DNA of 64,000 nucleotides from Ornithodoros turicata (lineage: Eukaryota; Arthropoda; Arachnida; Ixodida; Argasidae): positions 71,795,807-71,859,806 of the forward strand of contig NC_088204.1 in assembly GCF_037126465.1 (NCBI RefSeq), given 5' to 3'. The notes beneath the pieces were generated by a model, which was not told where the DNA came from, did not search any database, and saw only the letters and a program-made list of their open reading frames with translations. Below, piece after piece: positions 14,501-21,989 of this stretch. The position numbers and the translations under genes were made by a program. Position 1 is the stretch's first letter, and every line of letters starts with the position of its first letter.

Positions 14501-16748
14501 TGGCCTCCCTCGCCTTTTTGCGGCATGCCGGCTAATGCGCGGGAATACGGTACCAGAAAAAGATAGGGATGAGGTGAGAAATTCTTCAGAAAAAGGATGG
14601 AGGCTAGAAATATTGCTGCAAAAAGACGAGGTGATATAAATCTTTAGGAAAAAACGATTGTGGTTAGGAAAGTTCGCACAAAAAGATTGAGGTGGGGTGA
14701 GAGAAATTTTTAGGACAGAAGGTGAGGAGAAGTTTCGGAGAAAGATTCATGTAGTACGGTGAGGAAAAACTGCTGGCAAAAATTGAGGTTAGGGCAAAGA
14801 TCGTGAGGGCATTTGCCCACTTTGATGGGGAACAAAACTTTAAAACCCTTTAACGATAATTTTTTAAAGCAATTTTTGAAACAGCATAAAAGCAATGTGT
14901 TGCTAAACAACAGGGTAGCGCGCCAAACAGTATACGTGAAACAAGAAGGACAAGAAGAGGACAAGCGCATTCTTTCTCGTCCATTTCTCGTACTTCTTGT
15001 TTCACGTATCATAATAATAATAATAATAATAATAATAGTATTTATTTCCACAAACGTGGCGGAGCCAGAGACAAAAAGCTCTATCAGAGCTTGGCAAAGG
15101 CCTCTGGCACCTACAGCCGGAGCACATCATACAGTATATTCAACATACACAAACTAAAGCATTCAAGCAGTATAACACATACACTTTAGCACTCAAGCGG
15201 AATATTACATATAGGATATTCACAACCAAAACAAGTTAACAAGTTGTCAAATCACTCAAGCAATCAATAACCCAGATAAAGTAGTATCAATGCTATAAAT
15301 ATGACCGCTGTTGCTATACTGTTCGGCACGCTACCATGTTGTTTAGTACGTACCAACTAGCCCAACTTGCTGTTCTCGTTCAATGTGTTGCATGTGGAAT
15401 GTATCATCCGTAATTTGTGTGCCACCCCATTTATTCAACTTCGCTTCCCCCCACTGTGTTTTACGTTCTTCTTTTCTCAATCCAATATTTTTGCATGATT
15501 CAGTACAAAGACAGGGACTTTGACGAGATGGAGCAATGGCTCAAGGAAAAGGTGCGTAGCCGATTGTGTGACATTGCATGACGTTTGTCTTGGATCCGCT
15601 TTGAGCTGCATGAGTGCTCTTAATTATGCAATGCGATTTTAGTCTCATTTTTAGACTCGGAATTTTGTGTTTGAAAGACGTGGATGTACAGAATGCACAG
15701 TGTACTGAACGAGAAACGTGTAGTCTGTGTAAGGTTAAAGCCCTGCAGCTTTATCGTGGGAAAAGCACTTTTGTGCTGCACCAGAAGACAGTGTCTTAAA
15801 AATGACAGCTGGATGTAGGCAGGTAGTCTGTGTTATGTCAGTCCTTCAGTTTGAAGGCACCAGCCCTGGTGGATCGGTCGCAGGGTTGTTAGTTACTTTT
15901 AAAAAGTCTGAGTTGCTGCTACAGATATCCTCTGGAAGAAAATAAACTGATACAGTCAGGTATTGTACTTCCAAAAGTATACTCAGTACTTTTAGTTTAC
16001 TTTTTTCATTAAATTAATTGGCATGATTTAGTTGATTGATTGACGAGCTGTTATTAGTTGCGTTACGATTAATCAAGCAGATTTGCTTAGGTCGCATCAT
16101 GTGATAACCAACAATGATTTTCATTCATTCTTTTTTCTCTGATGGATTCTGCGCACACTGCATATATCAACCATTAAATACTATCTTTATTCGAAGAAAA
16201 TAGACTTTTAGAAAATAGAATGAAAAAGAAAATGAAAAGAAATAAACATGTGCAGTTCCGGCATCTACTTTTCACCTCAGGGGAGACAAGTGGGAAATTT
16301 GCGCACCCCCCTATTCTTGCTTCCCGAAATATGTCTGTTTCGCACCCCTTCAGGTGGGGTACGAAACCAATCAGGAAGACCAATCTACATTGCTGTCATT
16401 GCGGTTGTACACACTTTGCAGTACACTCACCATACCCATCTTTCTCTCTCTCTCTTTCAGCCTGTGACGGAAACATCTGGTCAAGAGTCCATCACGAGCT
16501 CAGGTGAGACGAAGTGATCCCCTTTCCATCTTAACTGCAGGCTTTCCTCTCCTCACACCACACGTTACCCCCCCACAGAGTTTGACAGGTTCCTAGCGGA
16601 GCGAGCAGCCGCGGCCGAACGACTGCCCAACGTCACGGCGACGACGGGCTCGTCTGCCGCCACGCATTCATCGCCCGCAGCCCACGCTGCTCCTCGGAAC
16701 AGAATGGAGAGAGAAGAAGCGGCGGAGAACAGCCTGTTCGCACTTTAG
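2559..16748 (+). CDS. TOM1: TOM1/TOM1L2-like VHS-GAT endosomal adaptor, 15 coding exons
   Basis: Exons are 2559-2622, 3361-3445, 3531-3615, 3681-3827, 3907-4041, 5426-5644, 6528-6606, 8783-8901, 9157-9229, 9368-9509, 10840-10921, 11585-11617, 15504-15551, 16461-16503 and 16579-16748. All junctions are GT-AG, phases agree, and the total of 1524 nt gives 507 residues, the length of vertebrate TOM1L2. The VHS domain (about residues 6-150) includes [44 protein letters not shown] and [11 protein letters not shown]. The GAT three-helix domain is about 207-300 ([16 protein letters not shown]). A clathrin-box-like LIDLG is at 320-324 and DEFDMFAQ at 365-372. The C-terminus has the myosin VI-binding type helices (MEQWLKEK, then [15 protein letters not shown]) and ends in LFAL as in TOM1L2. 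In the known family it sorts ubiquitinated cargo on endosomes by binding ubiquitin, clathrin, Tollip/endofin and myosin VI. The start is the first ATG, just before the conserved NPF. TOM1 versus TOM1L2 cannot be resolved; arthropods usually have one copy. Confidence 0.96.
4343..5230. mobile_element. non-autonomous DNA transposon with GTAACTT-rich ends (TOM1 intron 5)
   Basis: The left end (about 4360-4520) and right end (about 5055-5200) carry many copies of AGTAACTT, GTAACTTAAGTTA and related words, in inverted relation. The 500 bases between are unique and non-coding. An A18 run at 4324-4341 lies just outside. The organisation matches hAT-like non-autonomous elements with subterminal repeats. 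I could not fix exact termini or a target-site duplication. Confidence 0.65.
6654..8733. mobile_element. hAT-like non-autonomous transposon filling TOM1 intron 7
   Basis: The ends are CAGACCT at 6654 and AGGTCTG finishing at 8733. They are flanked by an 8-bp duplication, ATTACTAG (6646-6653) and ATTATTAG (8734-8741), with one mismatch. Both ends hold arrays of AGTAATT/AATTAC motifs in inverted relation (6657-6840 and 8575-8725). Eight-base duplications and CAG..CTG ends are typical of hAT. There is no transposase frame inside; the middle includes a TTCC microsatellite (about 7797-7820) and a GGT/G run near 8157-8178. The element makes up 2080 of the 2176 bases of intron 7. Confidence 0.85.
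10495..10617. repeat. hairpin MITE in TOM1 intron 10
   Basis: Two 53-base arms are nearly perfect inverted copies around a loop of about 17 bases (10548-10564). The arms begin TACAGGTTTTCCCGGCGATT, and the right arm ends in the complement, CCTGTA. It is too short to code. The TA at each outer edge fits a TA-target MITE. The repeat sits about 220 bases before exon 11. Confidence 0.85.
11810..12044. mobile_element. short TIR element (MITE) in TOM1 intron 12
   Basis: The left end AATAGACCTTTTTACAAAAG is matched in inverse by the right end, whose complement reads AATAGACGATTTTAAAAAG. An internal pair, GGGAACTT and AAAGTTCCC, extends the symmetry. The element is 235 bases with no open frame. Family not assigned. 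Confidence 0.6.
12113..14149 (-). CDS. pogo/Tigger-family DDE transposase (ORF runs past the element's end)
   Basis: The first ATG of the frame is at 14149; an earlier GTG at 14197 is unlikely in a eukaryote. From that ATG the product is 678 residues. Residues about 35-78 form a psq/CENP-B-type helix-turn-helix ([18 protein letters not shown], then [14 protein letters not shown]). About 105-175 is the second, CENP-B/Tc5-type DNA-binding part. The DDE_1 core follows, with candidate acidic residues D213 in NMDETPL, D321 in VMDSAPAH and D355 in [10 protein letters not shown]. The family cuts and pastes DNA at TA sites. No stop occurs before the TIR: the frame reads through it at residue about 523 and continues for some 155 codons of flanking DNA to a TGA at 12113. 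Those last residues are not transposase. No frameshift or early stop is visible in the catalytic part. Confidence 0.9.
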   Translation of the reverse strand: MDGAYEMHAAVQHPATSATDGEVPRGGQRGRSRTRSHSIAFKLDVIKRLDEVGGNISATARAFGIPRQCVQDWLKSRDQLQACTSVNDVCVRKRRNLPSSEENRRKRAKFPEMEQELSSWISLQRENGFPVCSSTIKVRAQQILEDGHAQGQGFNASNGWQERFLKRHDIVSRTVTSVGQKVPANADLLCQNFFTFHNSVLDGVPTSCIGNMDETPLWFDMPQSRTFDYRGVKQVTCKTTGKEKLRYTVVLSAMADGTKWKPMIIFKGLKNVPKFEFPKEVVVTVAMKGSMTAELMNTYKQKVWGARPGAFFKPKAILVMDSAPAHLKNTSFKQHYNTCLSVIPGGLTPLLQPADVVWNRPFKAAMRDRWLNWLRSGEVEFTKTGKRRSASYLMVAQWVKQAWGEISQDLIQESFVKCGLVGHQDEEKLHRCLRETMMSGTPRFEDDDRSGLTDTESDSEDEEDGCKSTKNRNKVCSWFTTFTVRHLYFSLDFCGMPESTKFCKPRIWSASSYAACRLMRGNTVIFLTSHKCLQGEREEVFICAREDATPLLSSAIEKKGASRTVLLSVLSLEIYAFPVLCLLSSVGIQMASRGHPRVLSQCRHSDVSLCGICKPHEFQPFIINYTAEVKKNKVKQGFHESGNGALVEKKNYDALVMTVVMSCDVCKYISCFGSKLSL
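12580..14550 (-). mobile_element. pogo/Tigger-type transposon, almost complete
   Basis: Terminal inverted repeats of about 35 bases start CCGTATTCCC and contain GCATTAGCCGGCATGCCGCA at both ends; the two copies differ at about two positions. Each end is flanked by the target dinucleotide TA (12578-12579 and 14551-14552), as expected for Tc1/mariner/pogo. A second, inner copy of CCGGCATGCCG lies at each end (about 12659 and 14464). One transposase frame runs on the minus strand. The element is 1971 bases, inserted antisense in intron 12 of TOM1, inside a degenerate minisatellite. Confidence 0.93.
14553..14800. repeat. degenerate minisatellite, unit about 33-35 bases
   Basis: Repeated units of the form GAGGTGAGAAATT-TTCAG-AAAAAGATT follow one another (about six to eight diverged copies). 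One similar unit, GAGGTGAGGAAAATTA, lies on the other side of the pogo element at 12564-12579, so the transposon landed inside this array. No coding role is apparent. Confidence 0.6.
14932..15036. repeat. hairpin followed by a TAA microsatellite
   Basis: ATACGTGAAACAAGAAGGAC at 14932 is mirrored by the complement ending at 15009, with arms of about 35 bases. A run of about nine ATA/TAA triplets follows at 15010-15036. The next 150 bases resemble the 3' end of a reversed retroelement but cannot be assigned. Confidence 0.65.
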
Positions 16749-17120
16749 ATCGGAATGGAGGAAAAAGGACTGTCGTCACGGCAACCCTCGTGAAAACATT
16801 TCTTCTCCCTCGAGCGAGTCTTTGTCCCGTGCATGGCGTCGTGACGTCTCCTTTGTCGGTTCTCCTCTTTTAGGTTGTACATGTTTCAAGTGTCATGTAG
16901 TCACGTGTTGAATTTCCAGAGTTTACGGCAGAGAAAAACGCGTAGCAGGAAAACTTTGTTCCCACCCGTGAAGCCAGAACATGAACCGTGGAGCTTGTTC
17001 GCATATTTAAGTGCAGTTCAATTAAATTGTGCCGTGCAGACATGTACATAACTTCGTTTGCGATTGAACATTTTAAAGCCATATTTACTCGGGTAGTCTC
17101 GCAGTAACCTTGTTTACGAG

Positions 17121-17126
17121 AATAAA
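17121..17126 (+). promoter_or_regulatory. candidate TOM1 polyadenylation signal
   Basis: AATAAA, 373 bases after the TOM1 stop codon at 16746-16748. It is the first perfect hexamer downstream. Others occur later (for example near 19867), so a longer 3' UTR is possible. Confidence 0.5.
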
Positions 17127-18740
17127 ACATGGTGCAGTAGCCTCGATAATGAATAAGGGTTTGTGAACTGTGGTACTGAGTTGAATAGGCACTTGCCTTG
17201 GAGGTGGCTGTTCCGGAACCGCTACAGGTGTCAAATAACGAATCTATACCTGTGTTCAACCGAAGAACTACACAAAATGTAGCTCATTAACCCTAACAGA
17301 AAGTATACTGCAGCGCCCCCTGGTGCTGCCTACAGGGCGCCTATAGTTTTGGCGCACTGCGTGCAGTGACGTAAAGTGATGCAGCTGGCTAATTGCAGGC
17401 ATATATTGCCCAGCAGGAGGCCCACCCTACGCTTACTCATGTAATAAGCGTTAGGGCGGGCCTTTTGCTGCTCTTTAGATTGAACACTACTATAGTAAAC
17501 ATGTAAGCAGTCATGTGGATTTTAGGTTAATATAAAGCGTAATAAAAAGGGAATTAAATTCTCGTCTACGACACGAAGCGTACTGAACCATTTACTAGAA
17601 TCTGATAGTAAAGCTAAATCACCTGCCCTGCCTTGTAATATACATATATATATATATATATACATATAAATATATTTAGAGTAAATATTTTGGTGTATTG
17701 GTTGTGTTGAATTGTGATTGTTGTGATTGGACATGTGAGCAAATGTGGGATAGACCAGCCTCATGGAACAAACATTGTCCAAAGTTAAAGCATACAGCCA
17801 TGTTCTTGCGGAACGGCAGTGTAGCGGCTGGGCAACGGCTGTTTAAAATTCTACGTATAACCTCGTTCACCCTGAGAACTGCTGGGGCATGTTCTAATGC
17901 ATGTTCATTGCTTGTGGTCATGAAAACGTGTCTTCCAGATACCAAAAGCACCACGGCAGGACGATATGCCTGCAACGCAATTCTTAGGTTGCTCAGGACT
18001 ATAGTTCTCGGACGGCTTGAGAGTGTCATACGACAGATAAAGAAGAATTCAGAGTAGATCTTGCTGTCAAAACGGTTTGGATGTTGTTCTTGAGCCCTTC
18101 TTGTGCTGTACGCTCAATATCTAATCTTGTTGCTGAATGGAGAAGCCATATTTTCTTCCACATAACGTGTCTCACTATTTTGCAAAGTATCGCTTCTTTA
18201 GCACTGAACCCCGTGACGCACTATTAGAAACTATTAGTAGAAACTATTTGATGAGAAGCTCCCAACAGTAGTGTCGGCATAAAGCTTTCAGTCTGTCTTG
18301 CATATTGCAGAGGAAGCCCTTCTTACATACATTGTGGCTAAGGTGGTGAAGGGAAAGACAGAGAAGTACGCATTTATGAACACCGTGACTCAGTCACAGT
18401 ATAAATATATCTGTAGTTGCTAATATGTTGGACCAAAGTTATTTAGAAGAATATGATCCCTTTTGAGCCAGCATGTGCAACTGATACAGTGCAACAGATC
18501 ATGAATCCATTTTCATAGTTTTTTAAATCTTATACTGGTGGGCTATAGCAGTGATATTGAGAGCATATGAAACAAAGAAAGAGCAAACGTATGTTGTTCT
18601 AGGAATCCTTCTACCGTTAACAGTATAATTATGCAGGGGCATTTTTTTTAAAACATCCTTCACAGAAGTTTTATAATAAAACTATGAGAGCTACCTAGAA
18701 GTGGTTTCCACAGGTTGGTGGTGGTTGGTTATGCTGCCAG
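17127..18740. other. no gene recognised
   Basis: Likely TOM1 3' flank or extended 3' UTR. It holds a TA microsatellite at about 17643-17665 and a small inverted repeat around 17375-17475. No exon-like segment is visible. Confidence 0.4.
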
Positions 18741-19307
18741 GCGGACATCTGTGGGAAAGAACATGTAACTACTGGACGATTAATTAAAAAAAAAAACATT
18801 AACTTATTAAATAGATGTTTTTGTGGAAATGCGAGTTAACAAAGTTGGAGCCAGCCCTTATTTAAATCCATCCTAATTTTTTAATCGCCCTAAAACAAGC
18901 ACGTACTTTGAGATATACATCTTCAAATTTTGCTATGCAAAAAGAGGGAAAGAGTGTTCGCTTCGGAGGGCCACGTGTTTTATAGCGATCGAGCTGATTG
19001 GAATAAACGTCTATCTGTTGGCCATATAAACCACCTTCCGGCCCAGATAAACTGAAGCGATGTCGTTTCTGTGGGTCCAGAAGTGTGCAGCTCTGGTTTC
19101 GCATCATTTGCACACCAAAGACTGGCAATTTATGCCTCGAAGCACATTCTCGTTCCAGGATTTTGAAGAAAGAAGGTGGATTCAAATAATGATTGCCTCC
19201 AATTCTGCTGTCTCGCATTTTTGCCAAAGCATCTCATTGGAAAGTTAATGAATTTTAGGCAATTGATCGTCCAGTAGTTGCATGCTCTTTCTCAAAGGAT
19301 GTCTGCC
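18741..19307. mobile_element. non-autonomous TIR element
   Basis: The left end (18741-18785: GGCGGACATCTGTGGGAAAG, then ACTACTGGACGAT) is inverted at the right end (about 19263-19307), with roughly 80 percent match over 45 bases. The interior has no convincing frame. Target duplication not identified; family unknown. Confidence 0.65.
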
Positions 19308-20319
19308 CTCCGCAAGAATGACATCTGCGCTGCTCTCACAGCCTTTTCTTTTATTTTTTTAATATGTGAAGGATAAAAAAAAAAACAGCCTGTATTTCTG
19401 CTTCTCCTTGTTCAGCAGCTAATGACATTTCTTTGTCACTGACTACGTTTGTGCAAAACGGCTGTGCGGGAATGTCTGAATGCTAATTTTTGTCTGTATT
19501 GTGCAGGCAGCTCTTTCTTTTTCTCACAGGCTGTTGTCGATGTTTCTCGATTATCGAGCCTAGTGAAGTTGAAGAAAGTGAAAATATGTGTGCATATAAT
19601 TTTTCCCTGTAACCCAAAGTCTGAGGCCTGTGATATGCCTGTTGTGTGTATTGTGAAAGTGATGTTTTCTCAGCTGCTTTCAACTTCGTTTAAAAGCCAG
19701 CCCTCCCTCACCGAATTCAGTGTAAAGGTTATCTTCTTTTGCCTCCCTGGAATCGTCGTCCGGAATTGTAATTCGACATTGATTTTTAAACGTAGAATAG
19801 TCTTACTGTTTCTCTGCTGCAATCAGTGCAAAGTAGCTTTTGTGTTTCATCTGCGCTTGGTCCCTGAAATAAAAAAAAGAAGTAAGCATTACGTATCTTT
19901 TAGGTGTGGAGTGACAAACAAGGAGACCTGGGACCTACTTGTGTCCATGTAATGGCATTTTGAGTACAGGTACATGCTACCTATACCTTCCAAAAATTTG
20001 ATGGTTACGCCCATGGCCAAAGTTGTGTGCCAACAACACGTGACACTGTCATATTTGTCCCATTAATTAAACGCCATACGTCTTGTTAATTAGCGCTACA
20101 AAAGTAATGAGCAGGGCGGCGGCGTTCCTGCCGTTGGCTCAGGAGGGTTGTTGATTTTCAGTCGCTCGAAAAAGTGCGAGCGTTCGCGTTTGCCTGCTGC
20201 CGGGCCCTTCCTGCTGATAAAGCAGTATAATTTTCTGTCGGTGCATTAATATTGCGCTCCTTTCGTGCTATACTGGAACGAAAGTCGTAATTTTATTAGG
20301 GTTAGAGGTTTATTACGTA
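19308..20319. other. no gene recognised
   Basis: An AT-rich stretch with a 167-codon plus-strand frame at 19449-19952. I do not accept that frame as a gene: its composition is cysteine, phenylalanine and valine rich with no motif, as random AT-rich DNA gives. Confidence 0.4.
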
Positions 20320-20697
20320 TGGGGAGCTCGTCGGCGACGAGGCGAAGTTCCGTCCGCCTTTCTCCGCCTTTCTCCGCCGGTATTCTTCACCCGGGGGAAT
20401 TACAACGAGTGGCCGATACGTGGCGCTAGCTGTGATGGACGAAGACGGACGGAAGGACGGATGGACGAAGGAAAGCTAGTGGGGGCGCTGGGCTAGCCGA
20501 CGCCGGTCGGACGCTCTTCGCGGGAAGTTTTGAAGTGTGGAAAAGATAAGTATTGCATGCGGTTTTTCTGGGGTACTTAGCGTTAGTGTGGAGGGTGGAT
20601 AGGTAAATATAGCGTGCGTGACAGGTGCACAACGCGGTGCTCGGAGCTAAGTGGTTTGGGGCTGACGTGGAAAACCACGTGGGAGTTAGGCCTAGCG

Positions 20698-21921
20698 ATG
20701 CCGCGACAGAAGAAGGGGCAACAAGTGGACAAAGAGGATTTCGAGGACATGGTGGAATGCGAGGGATGTAAGAGGTGGTGCTATCTATGTGAAACACCAT
20801 TTAATGAGCAATCCGAGGCGGAAGGGAAGGCTTTTCTGTGCAACTTATGTGTACAGGTGGGCTTTTTGAAGGATACTCTCAAGGAGGAGAGGAAAAAAGA
20901 AAGGGAAGGGAGAACGGAAGGAGAAGAACAGACGAGGGCCCAAATTGTGGCGTGTAGAGAGGAATTGATGAGCATGATGGTTGAAGGGTTGACGAAATGC
21001 AGAGAGGAGTTGGTGGTGATGGAGGCGAAATGGAAGGAAAGACTGGAAGCGGCAGTAGCGAGGACGGAGGTGGCCGAACAGAGGGTTAGGGACCTGGAGA
21101 AGGAGGTGCAAGAGCTGAAGGCTGAAAAGGAGGCGGTCGGTGGAGACAGGAAACAACAGAATCCCCGTGAGCTGACATGTAGCTGGGCGGACGCGGTCTC
21201 GGGAGCTCAGTCAGAAAAATACGATCTGGGGTTGGTAGAATCACCTTTTAAGGCATCGAGTGAGAAAAGTGACGAGCAGCTCGGGCGGTTTGTCCCATTT
21301 GCCCCATTTTTAGAACAAGAAAAGGACCAGTCGGATGGGGACGACAGTAGCAGGGACAAGCAGCCGCGAGTGGTGGTAATCGGGGACTCTAACGTAGGCA
21401 GGGTTCGACAGGTGGTGATAGGGAAAGTAAGAGCAGACACACGAGTCGAGGTGGTGGCGCAGCCAGGACGAGGCATGAGAGATGCCGTGCAAAAGATGAA
21501 GGAAATAGTGTGGGAAAACCGCGAAGGGGGGAGCCTCTACGTCATTCACTCTGGAGTAAATGACATCTTTCAAGGAAGACCTAAGGCAATAGAGCGTCAC
21601 CTTGAACAGGGACTACTGGAGGTCAGAGAGCTCAACAAGGACGCGCGAGTAGCTGTGTGCACTATCCCCGAAGTAAGGGGCCAAGCCTTAGAAGTGGAGC
21701 GAGAGGTGTTGACGGCAAACAGAGCAATAAAGGCATTGGCTATGAAATATGGAGCGGAACTGATAGAGGTCAACCGAGATGTGTACCAGGCGGGCCTTTA
21801 TCCCTTTACTAGAGATGGGATCCACTACAATGAGGATTTAGCGAGGCGGATAGGGGGAAGAATAGGACGCAGAGCAGTTGCTTTTTTGGGGGGTCCCAGG
21901 CAGCTGAAGGGACCAGCCTAA
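20698..21921 (+). CDS. LINE ORF1: zinc finger, coiled coil and SGNH esterase-like domain
   Basis: The product is 407 residues from the first ATG (MPRQKKGQQ). A Cys-rich PHD-like finger spans about residues 21-52 (CEGCKRWCYLCE ... FLCNLC). A long charged coiled coil follows at about 57-150 (rich in E, K, R). An SGNH/GDSL hydrolase-like domain spans about 222-396, with GDSN (Ser 231), GVND (Asn 288) and DGIHY (Asp 373, His 376). In known LINEs, ORF1 proteins bind the element RNA and act as chaperones; esterase-type ORF1s occur in CR1-like elements. An in-frame GTG 28 codons upstream is not a likely start. ORF1 overlaps the open -1 frame that becomes ORF2. Confidence 0.88.
   Translation: MPRQKKGQQVDKEDFEDMVECEGCKRWCYLCETPFNEQSEAEGKAFLCNLCVQVGFLKDTLKEERKKEREGRTEGEEQTRAQIVACREELMSMMVEGLTKCREELVVMEAKWKERLEAAVARTEVAEQRVRDLEKEVQELKAEKEAVGGDRKQQNPRELTCSWADAVSGAQSEKYDLGLVESPFKASSEKSDEQLGRFVPFAPFLEQEKDQSDGDDSSRDKQPRVVVIGDSNVGRVRQVVIGKVRADTRVEVVAQPGRGMRDAVQKMKEIVWENREGGSLYVIHSGVNDIFQGRPKAIERHLEQGLLEVRELNKDARVAVCTIPEVRGQALEVEREVLTANRAIKALAMKYGAELIEVNRDVYQAGLYPFTRDGIHYNEDLARRIGGRIGRRAVAFLGGPRQLKGPA
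21882..21894 (+). other. candidate -1 ribosomal frameshift run (T6G6T) in the LINE
   Basis: Six T, six G and a T, 25-37 bases before the ORF1 stop. In the ORF1 frame the codons read TTT TTG GGG GGT, so both T TTT TTG (21882-21888) and G GGG GGT (21888-21894) have the X XXY YYZ form of -1 slippery heptamers. The -1 frame is exactly the ORF2 frame, and it stays open from here to ORF2. No downstream pseudoknot was modelled. Confidence 0.4.
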
Positions 21922-21989
21922 CCACAACACATACGAGGAGGAGACGCAGAGCTAGAGGGAAATGTAGAAGACAGAAGCAGCAGTGCACA

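Noticed and set aside
19449..19952. 167-codon plus-strand frame downstream of TOM1
   Set aside because: No motif, AT-rich composition, no splice context; probably chance or 3' UTR.
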